Shown here one piece after another: positions 34,976-45,235 of a stretch of DNA of 64,000 bases; the stretch's first letter is position 1, and every line of letters begins with the position of its first letter. The stretch is from Magicicada septendecula. Its lineage: Eukaryota; Arthropoda; Insecta; Hemiptera; Cicadidae. Made by a program: the position numbers and the translations under genes. The stretch lies in assembly GCA_034769895.1 (NCBI GenBank), contig JAWRYS010000973.1, positions 909,001-973,000 of the forward strand, read 5' to 3'. The notes beneath the pieces were generated by a model. The model saw only the letters and a program-made list of their open reading frames with translations. It ran no database searches and had not been told where the DNA came from.

Positions 34976-35227
34976 ATGGCGAACACAGTACTTCATGAAA
35001 AAAGAGTTCGCACATCCAGTTCATCTAGTTCTTTTAGCTCCTCTTCGTCCAGCTCATCCATTTCATCTGCTACAGACGATTCTTTTAAAGACCCAAATTA
35101 TTCAAATTATCAAATGTTTCGACATCACTTTCCTCTAGTAATTCTAGTTATGACACGTAACCTAAGAAGAGTAAAGTGCCAAAAGGCAGAAACGCCGTGT
35201 TATAAAAAATCCACGTCCTCCGCCTGA
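34976..35227 (+). pseudogene. Serine-rich exon-like ORF, possibly N-terminal transposase exon
   Basis: An 83-residue frame beginning MANTVLHEKRVRT followed by a long serine stretch and DDSFKDPNYSNY. A pyrimidine-rich TTTCTTAG acceptor lies just upstream. After about residue 45 the sensible reading shifts to another frame (serine/aspartate, then basic KKSKVPKGRN), hinting at a frameshift. Serine-rich, then basic, N-termini are common in arthropod transposases such as the one at 49.7 kb, but I see no shared motif, so function is unknown. Confidence 0.3.
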
Positions 35228-35229
35228 GA

Positions 35230-36205
35230 AAATATTGAGATTTGAAAGTAACAGTTTGCAAGTCTAACAAGACGTTATGAGTCTAACGACAAACAGCCAA
35301 CAACACTCACCAATACCGATTGTACCGTCATGATAGTATAGTTTTTTGTACATTTTTCTGTTGCTAGTTTTTTTTTCCAAATTACAAAATAAAATATAAA
35401 ACGTTATTATAATATTGTCCAGTTGGCAACTCTTGACTGATCATACAAATTGTAAGACTTACAACTTTACCTAACAGCTACATGAGATGTGATGTTATAA
35501 AAAAAAAACGCCTTTTCTTTTCATCAAAACTTGTGACTACATTTTGCCATACAACCTGCTTGCCTTCCAACTTCCAGGAAATTTTATTTACTGTGTGACT
35601 TTTGTCTTCCAGTTTCTTTCCCAGGCACACTCCTACACTCCACATTCTTTGTTTCCATATATCTTCTCCCTCCTTTCCCCTTCTTGCTTAATTTAATACC
35701 TTCACAATCAATCCCATAATTGCGTTTGGCTTGAAACATTTTATACACAGACGCTGTTAGATTACAAACGTGTTAAAAAAGATTACAGTAAAGGAGAACC
35801 TGATGAGACGTGGTCGTAAAATCACAGCAAAGTCAAGACTGTGACAGGAAAGGTTACTCAAGTCAAATCCACGAGTAAAAAACGTGGGTCAAAGTTGGCG
35901 AGTTGACGAAGATTCTCAATCAATCATTAGTGTACGGAAAAGTTGAAATTTCAATTATACAATAAACAAAATAAACATGAAGTTAAGACTTAAACCTGCA
36001 AACATCGTAGAAGACCAGGCGAGACAATTGGGTAGAGACAAACAAAATTTAAAATTCAGAAATATTTTTGACTTTTGAATACTGAAAGTTACCCATATAA
36101 TTTAGTCAGTACTTGAAATTTAAAAGACGACAATTAGAGTACTTATGTGTTAATCAAAGCCACCGATATTTTGTTGGTTTAAGTCAATTTAAATATCATT
36201 TAAGC
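35230..36205. other. Unassigned DNA
   Basis: No supported gene, no tandem array and no terminal repeats recognised. Confidence 0.5.
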
Positions 36206-36206
36206 T

Positions 36207-36690
36207 ACATTATTATTATTATTATTATTAACGGGATCCTACAGTCTATGCCGCATCCCGCATTTCGATCGTTATTTCTCCCTATCTTTCCAGTCATCGT
36301 CTTCAATAGCTCGATCTCTCATGCTTTTCCTAATTCCTGTTCTCCATTGTGTTGTCAGCCTTCCTTTCCTTGTCCTGTTTTGTGGTGTGTAAGTCAATGC
36401 TGTCTTTGGCCATCGCTTCTCCTCCATCCTCATTACGTGACCATACCTTAGCAACTGTCTGGATTATATTCTTTCTGCTGTTGTAAATATGCGCTCTGTT
36501 TTCCTTCTTATATCTTCGTTTCTAACATGTTCCATTCTAGAAATATTACACGCTCTTCTTCAGAACTCCATTTCCACAGTTACTATGAACTTTTTCTCTG
36601 TATCTGAAAGTTGCCAGGATTCGCAGCCATAAGTTAAAATGGGCTCCACAATAGTTGTGTAGATTGTCAGTTTAGTTTGAAGTTTCATTT
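36207..36690 (-). pseudogene. LINE 3' fragment with TAA-repeat tail
   Basis: The minus strand from about 36690 reads LINE C-terminal sequence: a segment like PILTYGCESWQLSDTEKKF, then RRACNISRMEHVRNEDIR, then the 60-residue frame 36454-36272 with LRYGHVMRMEEKRWPK and NRTRKGRLTTQWRTGI. This order is typical of the end of insect non-LTR retrotransposon proteins. The 3' end at 36207-36229 is a run of TAA repeats on the minus strand, consistent with a microsatellite-like LINE tail. The copy is 5'-truncated. Confidence 0.82.
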
Positions 36691-37800
36691 AACCTACATA
36701 CATATATTTTGTTTACAGAAATTACTAGGAGTGTCACTGACACAAAATGGGCGGAGCCTTTGATATTCATAATAATCTATTTACCAATATTTTACAATCA
36801 ACCGTTCAACCGTTTTTGATCCGTTAGATAAATAGAATCGTAATAATTTATTTATCAATATTCTTACAATCAACAAAATATATACACTTTTATGATACAC
36901 TACAAACTTTTTATTGAATACACTACATAGTAGTACAATATAGGCCTACTATAACGAGAAAAGGTGTAAAGGTTTTTTTTTCAATAATAACACTTCTTAT
37001 CATATTGAATATGGAAAATCATTTAAATTTTTATTAAATAAAAATTTGAAATTACGAATTAAAATTCATCAGTATTATTAGTATAATGTCTTTTCCTCTT
37101 TTATGTGAGCTCAGCATACACATAATTATTGTAACTATACAAATATCCTTAACCTAAATATTTACAAATTTTAAACACAAATGTACATGTACATGTAAAC
37201 ATGAACATGAATATATATGACGTGACATGAAGTTTATATGATGTAAAATGTGCTCTCGACTTGCTCAGATATTCTTTTGAAAAATGTTTTTATTTATATT
37301 TTTTCTTTTAATCAGTACTTTACTTTGTGTACGTAAATACCAATAACATACCAAAGAATTATCAATCAACTATCAAAGTAATAAAATATTATAATACTGA
37401 AAAATAATTAAAATTTTGCAAGTTATGTTATGACGTCATTATTACTTTATAAATGACTCTATGTGTTATTGCAAGTACTGTTATTTGTATCATTTTAATA
37501 ATTATACAAATTGAACATTCTCTTACTCTAATTTAACAATATAAAATTTACAATTATTAATATTTACAAAAATTAGTAGGCTATATAGAGTCTCTCATAG
37601 TCTCTTTTTATTTTTTTTATATTCTTTCTTTTTAATTTTTTTTTGAAACATGTTGACGAGTAACATGGTTTTGTGTCACCTTATTATTGATTAGTTGATA
37701 CTCTGGTACTCCTCGTTATGATCTTTTGTCTTGTGTCCTTGTACAGCGTTGATCCTCCATTGTCCTCTGGTCCTCCTGGAATCCGTCATCTGATTCTTCT
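36691..37800. other. Unassigned AT-rich DNA
   Basis: About 1.1 kb of AT-rich spacer. No gene, array or element end recognised. Confidence 0.5.
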
Positions 37801-38377
37801 GGTCCAGTCCCGATGGCTCTTCTACCGCTGGGTTATCGACCTTGGACCTAATCCTTCTAATGTTTGCACTCTTGAAAGAGAAACATTTGTTAATCCAAAC
37901 TGAAATTTATTGTCTCCTAAATCAACAATTGCCTTACCTAATGCTATCCCTTGCGATCCATGTATACTGACAGCATATCCTAACATTAACGGAAATTTTT
38001 TGCGAGTACAAGAAATTTTATTTTTCTTGAAGGATGCCACTACTGGTACAATGGGTATTGAATTCTCATACAGAACTGGTCCTGTATATTTTTCGAAATA
38101 TACAAGTATACATATGGGCATGTGATCATTATAATTTTCGCATTCAACTGCCGGGTCATAAATAATATCAGTTACTGTCCCAACTGAACCGTTGGCTGGT
38201 CCTTTTGTGACCCAAGGATGTCTTCTAAGGATAACTCGAGCACCTTCACATAAACGTAATTGGGCAAATAACCCCTGAGCATCGTCATATTTTGCTAGAG
38301 AGGCTTCTGGGCAATCATGGATTGCATTGATTAGAGCCACGGGTTGTTTATTGCTTTATAGTTTTTCATAATTAAAG

Positions 38378-38634
38378 CTTTAAAATGCATGTTGGTTCTT
38401 GGTATCTAAGTCACGTAGGAATAGTAGATTATATAAATAAATGTGGTGCGCCCCATTTAGAAAGCGAGTGAGTTACATTAGTTGACAATTGTGTGTAACA
38501 TGTGATTTTAACTGTTAACGATCTCAATAGAGTGATTTAATCTGATGATGGAGCATATGTTCCGAAACGCGTCATTTTAATCGACGTATAACGAAGTCAC
38601 ACGACAGATACAGGGTGATTTATTTATATAATCT
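38378..38634 (+). mobile_element. 257-bp non-autonomous insertion carrying a hammerhead-like ribozyme
   Basis: It interrupts the helicase pseudogene between the codons at about 38340 and 38645. The 10-base direct repeat ATAATTAAAG flanks it at 38368-38377 and 38635-38644. It has no ORF, no poly-A and no tRNA-like promoter that I can see. It contains a complete hammerhead core and ends in an AT-rich 'tttatttatataat'. PLE terminal repeats are known to carry hammerheads, so this may be a solo PLE terminus or a PLE-mobilised short element. Confidence 0.75.
38530..38586 (+). ncRNA. Hammerhead ribozyme (type I, very short stem III)
   Basis: CTGATGA at 38542-38548, one extra T, stem II GGAGCAT/ATGTTCC (38550-38563), GAA at 38564-38566, and palindromic ACGCGT at 38567-38572 as a minimal or dimeric stem III. 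C38573 is the predicted cleavage-site base (GTC). Stem I can form between the bases before 38542 and those after 38573: three pairs, a small internal loop, then about five pairs ending near 'tgatt'/'aatcg'. All catalytic core bases are present. The palindromic stem III suggests activity as a dimer, as known for such short-stem hammerheads. Confidence 0.75.
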
Positions 38635-39187
38635 ATAATTAAAGGGTTCGATTTTTAACAATTTTCGACATTATACAGACACTATCTTTGAAATTGTCCC
38701 CGATATTGTTTACATAAAATCTTTTAGATAAGAGCTGATAATCTTGTTCAGTGATTGTTCCATTTGCGACTCTATTTAAAGTCTCTCTGAAATTTTTTTG
38801 ATCATCACCTTACTGTCTCATAATCTCCGTTAAAAAGAAAACTTTTTTGAACTGTTTATATGAAAGATTCGATTGAATGGTCTGAACATTATTACCAATA
38901 TTGTAAAGACTCTTGTCACAAACCGGTGGAAGTTGGGATCAATGACCGACTAAATACACGCAGAGGCCACCAAAAGGAACAGCTGAAGTACGCTGCTTTG
39001 CTTGTTTGAGTCGCATATCCTCTTTGAAAAACAAATTCAAACCCAACATACTTGCTTCATCAATAATAACGAACCTCACATTTTTAATGTTTCTTCAAAA
39101 TCAAGTTTGGATTCACCTTCTAAATCTTTGAAAGTTCCTCCCATTTTCTTTGAAGTACTTATTCTTAGAGCTGAATTAATAGAGTGA

Positions 39188-39375
39188 TATATAGAGAGAG
39201 AGGGGGATAAAGAGAGAGGGAGAGAGAGAGCGAGAGAAGGTTGGAAGAGTGAGACAGAGTGTGAGAGAGACAAAGAGGGAGGGAGAGGGTGAATGAGAAT
39301 GTGAGCAAAAGAGAGAGTGAGAGGGAGGAGAGGTTGTGAGAATGAGAGGTAGAGGGAGAATGGAAGAGAGGGCGG
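39188..39375. repeat. Interrupted GA-rich simple repeat
   Basis: About 190 bases of AG-rich sequence, mostly GAGAGA with interruptions. It directly abuts the truncated 5' end of the helicase pseudogene. The leucine- and serine-rich minus frames across it come from the repeat and are not genes. Confidence 0.9.
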
Positions 39376-40971
39376 GTGTGATTGTGGACATGTATATAAA
39401 TTTACAATATTCTATAGTACTCCGGACTATAATTTACAACAATATGTTTACAATTATTATCCTAGTTTATTTGTTAGAAAAATTTACCATAAACTTGTGT
39501 TTGTAACTTATGTCAACTATCTGAGGTAAGGTCGTAAAGTTCTACAGTTACTGTGTAATTTATATGTTTTTAAATTATGATTGTTTTTAATACCAGTAGT
39601 GAGTGAAACATGTTAAAAATAACTTTCAATAATTACAGAGTTGAACATCCCTCAATCTGTTTTTAGTTATAATATATTTTACTACGCTATATGTTGACTG
39701 CTATATGTATAAACGTTTTCTGTACCAATCTAATATCTAATTGTTGATTATTGCTTTTATAATTAATTAAAAATATCATTACATAATCAATTTAAATTGT
39801 AATAGTGTATAAATTAAGTTCTGTGATATTATAATATTCTCGTTTTCTTAAAAAAAACATTTGAAGACAATAAACATTAATAATTTAAATAGAATTTGGA
39901 TTAAAATTTACCTGAATTGTCATTCGTTGCAATATGTAACAGAAAATTGCAGTGCATCAGCAACTAAATAGATTCTCTTCTAAAAATTGACACTTGTTCA
40001 ACGCTTAAGTCAAATCCGTACATCTGGCTACACCATAGAACAATGGTCTACTACTGTTTGAATAAAACACGTAGCCGCACACGCACACGTGCAGGCATTT
40101 GTGAAACAGCAAACTCTTATCTTATCGGGCGACGGCGCCAGTCGGGCCAGCGCTGACGGCGGAAGCCGCACATGCACAGCACACTCGAAGTTGTGCATCG
40201 AGTCGTGGATACAGGGCTATGTCTGATTTCGCTACGCTCATCAGGCTCCGCCCAATTACACAGCGTTAAAACCAATTTTAAAAGCAGTCGCTTAGGATAG
40301 AACACCTTAAATTTGAAAGTACTTTGTTTTAGGAATAGAACACGTACTAACAATAAAGCAGCCTTCTAATGTAAACGAAAACACTTGTTGATAAGACATA
40401 AGCTGTAATATTGCTCAAAATGAATCCTAGAGCGCAACTGTGTGTTGTGCAGTCTGCAGGTGTTTTAGTACATTTCTACCAGGAACTCGGCTCTCCTAAG
40501 GCGGGTCACTACACAGCCATTTGTATCTTACGTTCCTTTCGTTACCGTCTCTTTATCACTGGAATTGACATTGTTATAGAACAGTGTTTGTGATATTATT
40601 GTTATGTGAGTTTTAGCATAAGCACTGCGTTAATACTACAGATCATCGGTCCCATGACGCACACACAGCACAGATATATGCATAGACGTTCAAAGCAACC
40701 ACGGGAACGTTTCTCGTCTCCACGGACGTGTAAAGTCTGAGCCGCCTCATTACCCCTTCTCAGAGTTTTGAGAAATTTTTTTTTTGTTTTTTGAAAATGG
40801 GAAGGCGTTCCGTACAACTTAAAACTAGGCCCATGACCTAGACGAAGCTTAAAATGTACCAGGCCCATTGTGACAGCACTTGGAAATGAAACAGCCTTAT
40901 TAACATGACAAAAGTTTATTAACGTTTGATTTCAAATAGTGGTAAAGCATCTCACATACTATACAGGGTGT
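39376..40971. other. Unassigned DNA with one CpG-richer patch
   Basis: No gene recognised. The patch at about 40120-40270 is richer in GC and CpG than its surroundings and could be a promoter or an old GC-rich element. The short frames at 40117-40353, 40411-40593 and 40602-40868 show no domain. Confidence 0.45.
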
Positions 40972-40973
40972 CC

Positions 40974-41581
40974 CGGGAGGAGAGGGAAATAAGTTCAGAA
41001 TTGGTTCTATAGTGTAAAAGAAGGAAAAAAGTTCTTGTAAACATATGTCCGGAAACGCTTTGTAAGCGAGTTACGGCTACCGAAAGATTTCGCCCGGGTT
41101 TCGGTTCCCCCGGGTAAAATGAAGACTTTCTGAAATTCTGGGAAGGTAAATTAAGGGGCGAATTCTGTTGTTTCTTATGGTTTTTGACCTGAAAAATCGA
41201 ATAAAACAGGTCGCAGAACTGTATCTCTCATAACGTTTATGATATCCGACGTAAAACAGAAAAATCTTTGCCTAAAAACGTATTGTATGGTTTTTAACCA
41301 AAATTGGAATTTTTTGTTGATTTTTATTGACTTTATTTACACCATTTGTCTCAGAATTAAATTCTTTACAAGTTTTGTTTTTAACATTTATGCATTTATT
41401 ATTCATTTAACAAAGTTAGTGTACTTCTAACCTAAAAACACATTTTTTTAGGTTAGCCGTTTCGCTAGCCGTAACTCGCCTACAAAGAGTTTCCGGACAT
41501 ATGTTTATATGAACTTTTTTTCTTCTTTTACACTATAGAACCATTTCGCAAATTATTTCCCTCTCTTCCCGGGACACTCTG
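40974..41581. mobile_element. MITE with ~120-bp TIRs and TA target duplication
   Basis: It begins CAGGGTGTCCCGGGAGGAG and ends with the imperfect inverse, CAGAGTGTCCCGGGAAGAG on the opposite strand. TA dinucleotides flank both ends (40972-40973, 41582-41583). The arms continue through 'gttctatagtgtaaaagaag', 'aaacatatgtccggaaac' and 'gcgagttacggcta' on both sides. The 608-bp body has no transposase. TA duplication fits a Tc1/mariner-like or PiggyBac-unrelated TA-inserting family. The 63-residue frame inside is not supported as a gene. Confidence 0.88.
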
Positions 41582-41811
41582 TATATGCCTGTACAATAAA
41601 ACTAAATATATAGATCCTTCAACAATAATCTCACTTGGGCATCCTTTAGTTATCTTTTTTTTTTTAAACTTACATCTGGTCATAAATTACATGGATGCAC
41701 ACAATTTTACAATAAATCTAAAATAACACTCTACGCAAAACACATAACATTAATATCATACAAATACATCATGGATTTCCATTGCCATAATTAAATACAT
41801 GTAGTGAGATA

Positions 41812-41827
41812 TATATATATATATATT
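41812..41827. repeat. AT microsatellite at the PLE 3' end
   Basis: A short AT alternation exactly where the minus-strand PLE ends. The same junction with AT repeats is seen at 44177-44213 and 45205-45232. Confidence 0.7.
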
Positions 41828-41861
41828 ACTTTAATATTTATAACTAAATTTACCTCAAGAT

Positions 41862-41930
41862 ATATTTCTTTCCCATTAGGAACATGTTTCGAGAGTTCCT
41901 GTACTCTCATCTTCAGCCTTCGCCATCTTG
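41862..41930 (-). ncRNA. Hammerhead-ribozyme-like motif in PLE 3' end
   Basis: On the minus strand: CTGAAGA (41916-41910), one extra T, stem II GAGAGT/ACTCTC (six perfect pairs), GAA, then palindromic ACATGT (41887-41882) as a short stem III, followed by T as the cleavage base. All invariant core bases are present. Stem I is weak by eye (GGA/TCC only), so activity is uncertain. Confidence 0.6.
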
Positions 41931-42941
41931 TTTCTGGTGAAGTATTTGTGTGTTGGCTTCTGGATGTTATTAAGGTAGTTTGTTGGTCTTTGGTCTTTTA
42001 AAGTTGCATTATTGTGTGTGGTTGTGGTATCTGTTTTTGTATTTTGTGTATTTTCGATGTTGAGTGCTTTGAATATTGTGTCATGTTTTGTATTGATTTG
42101 TATTTGTTCTGGTATTAGTTTGTTTTCTGTTTTATGTTTGTAAATCTGTAAATTTTCCCAAATGTTCATTATGGTGCCTTTGTGTGGTATATGTTTTATT
42201 AGTGTTACATTGGTTATGTCTGGGAATTCATGTCCTGTGTTTATTGCATGTGTGGCTAAATTGGATTTATATATATTTGGTTTTTTGTATGCATTTAGGT
42301 GTTCAAAATAACGTTTTTTCAGCTGTTTTTGTTTGTTTGTCCTATATAACATTTATTGCAACCTTGGCATTCAATTTTGTATATACCGTTGGTTGTTGTA
42401 TTATCTTTGTTGTGTGAGCTATTTAGATTTTGTAATTTGTTTTTATTAGTTTTGTATGCTATTTTTATATCTGTGTTTTTAAATAGTTTTGTTAGTTTTG
42501 TCATTTTATTATTTATATATGTGAATGTGGCCCATTTTTTGTTGTTGTTATTATTTATGTGTTGTTCAGTTTGATTCATTCTTAATTGTTCAGTTTTTAT
42601 TTTGTATTTGATTGTATTTTCTATTTTGATCATAGTATTTTTATTGTATCCATTTGCATAACCAATTTGGTATATTATATTTCTTTCTTTGTCAGTTTCT
42701 TGTTTGTTTAGGGGTATTTTGTACATTCTGTTAAATAACGAATAAAATGCTGCCATTTTATGTTGTGGTGGGTGGTCAGAATGGTTAGGTATAATGATGT
42801 TAGTGGAAGTTGGTTTTCTATATATTGCATATCGTATGTGTTTGTTGTATCTTGTGATGGTTGTGTCTAAATAGTTGATTTTGTTATGTTTTTCTTTTTC
42901 TTCTGTGAATTGTATTTTGGGATGTATGTTATTGATTTGTT
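41900..42941 (-). pseudogene. PLE GIY-YIG endonuclease and C-terminus
   Basis: Continuation in a different frame. The 145-residue frame 42756-42319 ends in NGIYKIECQGCNKCYIGQTN, the GIY-YIG start with a CxxC finger typical of Penelope endonucleases. A second frameshift near 42340 leads into frame 42352-41876 with KKRYFEHLNAYKKPNIYK and THAINTGHEFPDI. The endonuclease would open the target DNA. Apart from the frame breaks the motifs look well kept. Confidence 0.88.
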
Positions 42942-44137
42942 TCAGTATGTTCTCTGCATTTGTGTTTTTGTTATTTGATACATATATACATCATCTACAT
43001 ATCTTATCCATATGCCATCTGGGTCATGTGTTTTTATGATATTTTGTATTTTGGTGTCTATGTGTTGTAGGAATATTTCTGCTATTATGCTTGATAATGG
43101 TGATCCCATTGCTAAACCTTCTTTCTGTTGATAAATTTCGCTATTAAATTCAAAGTAATTTTGTTTTAGTATTAGTTGGAGACTATTTTTTATTTCGGTT
43201 ATATATTGTTTGTTTTCATTTTGTTCTATAAGTTTGTTTATTATTATGTCAATTGCTTCTTCTACTGGGATATTAGTGTACATGTTTGTTATGTCATATG
43301 ATGTGAAAAATGTATTTTCATTTATATTTATTATTTTTAGTTTGTCTATTAATTCGTATGTATTATTTATGTTATGATGGTTATTTGTTAGATGGTTACT
43401 TTTTAGTTTTTGTGCTATTATTTTTGCTATTTTGTATGTAGGAGCTTTTTTGAAATTGATTAATGGACGTATTGGGTTGTTTAATTTGTGTATTTTTATT
43501 AGGCTGTTCATTTTAGGTGGTTCTGGATTATTGTTTATATATATGTCTATGTTTTTATTTTTGAAAATGTTTTTATTTGTTTTTATTAGTTTTATTGTTT
43601 GTTTAAGATAGTTTTCTGTTGGGTTTTTATCTAGTTGTACGCATTTATTATTGTTGATGAAGTCTTCGGTTTTTTTGATGTAGTCTGCTTTATCAATGAT
43701 CACTGTTGCTTGACTTTTGTCTGCTTTAGTTATTATTAAATTATTGTTCTTTACTTTATTTTTAATTTCTTTTATTGTTTTATTGTTTTTCTTTTGTTTA
43801 TCTTTGTTTTTCATTTCGCTAGTAATTATTTTTTTAATTATATGTGTTGCTTCTGTTCTTTTTTCTTCTTGTTTATTGTCTTTTATTAGGTTAATGGCAA
43901 ATTCTGTTTCTACTATTAAATTTTCTAGGTTTTTGTTTGCATTTTGGGTTATGTTAGTTTTTGACATATTGTTTAAATATTCTGTTTCTTTTTTGTTAAA
44001 TTCTGTATTGCTAAGGTTAATGGTTCGAGGGTAAAATGTGTGTTTATTTTTGTTTTTTTGTTCTTGATTTTTGTTTTGTTGTTTTAGTGTGTTAAGTTTT
44101 TTGTTGATTGCATAAGTCTTTTTGTTTTTTCAAATCT
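42942..44137 (-). pseudogene. PLE reverse transcriptase
   Basis: The frame is open from a TAA near 44138 to 42942; the first ATG is at 43967, but PLE-like sequence (HTFYPRTINLSN) precedes it in frame. RT landmarks: IITKADKSQATVIID, a block A with SYDITNMYTNIPV, EGLAMGSPLSSIIAEIFLQH (block B) and IWIRYVDDVYMY with the catalytic YVDD. This telomerase-like RT type is characteristic of Penelope elements. The frame is lost just after YVDD at a TAT/ATA-rich spot near 42975. Confidence 0.9.
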
Positions 44138-44174
44138 TATTTTATTTTCTATGTTATTGTATTTATTATTCCAA

Positions 44175-44176
<2 letters not shown>

Positions 44177-44213
<37 letters not shown>
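44177..44213. repeat. AT microsatellite
   Basis: Perfect TA alternation between the PLE body and the left arm of the palindrome. Confidence 0.9.
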
Positions 44214-44216
<3 letters not shown>

Positions 44217-44299
44217 CAATCACTTTCTGCTACAGTCCGTTTCTTGATGTATATAATACATTTAATATTTATACATAAATTTACCTCAAGATGTTATTT

Positions 44300-44356
44300 T
44301 TCTATTTGGAACATGTTTCGGGTACTATCTTGTTCCCATCCTCAGCTTTCCGGTTT
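44300..44356 (-). ncRNA. Hammerhead-ribozyme-like motif, left palindrome arm
   Basis: Minus strand: CTGAGGA (44345-44339), extra T, stem II GGG...CCC with a long loop, GAA, palindromic ACATGT (44316-44311), T. Core bases are intact. Stem II is only three GC pairs plus possible extension. Confidence 0.55.
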
Positions 44357-45104
44357 TTTTGTCTGGTGAAGTACATATGTGTTGTTGGTTGATAATTGTG
44401 GCTTCCTGTTGGCTTCTGGTATTTCAAGTTGGTTTTATTGTGTGTGATTGTGGTGTATGTGTTAGTTTTTTGTGTATTTTCAATGTTGAGTGCTTTGAAT
44501 ATTGTGTCATGTTTTGTATTGATTTGTATTTGTTCAGGTATTAGTTTGTTTTCTGTTTTATGTTTGTATATTTGTAAGTTTTCCCATATGTTCATTATGG
44601 TGCCTTTGTGTGGTATATGTTTTATTAGTGTTACATTGGTTATGTCTGGGAATTCATGTCCTGTGTTTATTGCATGTGTGGCTAAATTGGATTTATATAT
44701 TTCTGGTTTTTTGTTTGGTGTTGGTTTTTGAACACCTAAATGCATACAAAAAACCAGAAATATATAAATCCAATTTAGCCACACATGCAATAAACACAGG
44801 ACATGAATTCCCAGACATAACCAATGTAACACTAATAAAACATATACCACACAAAGGCACCATAATGAACATATGGGAAAACTTACAAATATACAAACAT
44901 AAAACAGAAAACAAACTAATACCTGAACAAATACAAATCAATACAAAACATGACACAATATTCAAAGCACTCAACATTGAAAATACACAAAAAACTAACA
45001 CATACACCACAATCACACACAATAAAACCAACTTGAAATACCAGAAGCCAACAGGAAGCCACAATTATCAACCAACAACACATATGTACTTTACCAGACA
45101 AAAA

Positions 45105-45162
45105 AACCGGAAGGCTGAGGATGGGAACAAGATAGTACCCGAAACATGTTCCAAATAGAAAA
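45105..45162 (+). ncRNA. Hammerhead-ribozyme-like motif, right palindrome arm
   Basis: CTGAGGA at 45115-45121, extra T at 45122, stem II GGG (45123-45125) with CCC (45138-45140), GAA (45141-45143), ACATGT (45144-45149), and T45150 as the cleavage base. It is the mirror copy of the motif at 44300-44356. Confidence 0.55.
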
Positions 45163-45201
45163 ATAACATCTTGAGGTAAATTTATGTATAAATATTAAAT
45201 G

Positions 45202-45235
<34 letters not shown>

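Larger units (their letters stand above)
37822..39187 (-). pseudogene. Helitron-type Pif1-family helicase, C-terminal half (interrupted)
   Basis: Two minus-strand segments are split by a 257-bp insertion. The upstream part (39187-38645) has VIIDEASMLGL (Walker B), then a GHWSQLPPV block where GD-x-x-QLPP is usual, then TEIMRQ followed by an in-frame TAA. The downstream part (38340-37822) has LRLCEGARVILRRHPWVTKG, NGSVGTVTDI, FPLMLGYAVSIHGSQG and LTNVSLSRVQTLEGL, the late SF1 helicase motifs as found in Helitron Rep-helicase proteins. Such helicases drive rolling-circle transposition. The Rep domain and the Walker A region are absent. The 5' side ends at a GA-rich microsatellite. A host Pif1 gene is less likely, given the decay and the Helitron-like motif wording. 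Confidence 0.82.
41828..44137 (-). mobile_element. Penelope-like element, near full-length, two frameshifts
   Basis: A minus-strand PLE with an RT domain (44137-42942) followed by a GIY-YIG endonuclease (about 42400-42300) and C-terminal tail, then a 3' end with a hammerhead-like motif. It is very AT-rich, and the proteins are asparagine, lysine and isoleucine rich. Frameshifts near 42975 and near 42340 split the ORF into three. Upstream at 44250-44713 lies a second copy of its 3' end in the same orientation, as expected of the partial tandem organisation of PLEs. Confidence 0.9.
44250..45210. repeat. Large palindrome of two PLE 3' ends, ~464-bp arms, 33-bp spacer
   Basis: 44250-44713 and 44747-45210 are near-perfect inverted copies; I count only a handful of differences by eye (for example in the CTCAGC/CCTTCC area). 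Each arm encodes the PLE C-terminal tail (YKSNLATHAINTGHEF...) and carries a hammerhead-like core. The arms face head to head: their truncated 5' ends meet at the spacer and their 3' termini point outward into AT microsatellites (44177-44213 and 45205-45232). The identical 182-residue frames on both strands arise from this symmetry, and only the second half of each is PLE coding. The DNA could extrude a cruciform. Confidence 0.92.

Noticed and set aside
40117..40353. CpG-richer patch as a host gene promoter
   Set aside because: No initiator, exon or conserved frame nearby. Composition alone does not support it.
44302..45158. Two identical 182-residue proteins on opposite strands
   Set aside because: They mirror each other because of the palindrome. 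The first part of each is the antisense of the other, and only the second half is PLE coding.
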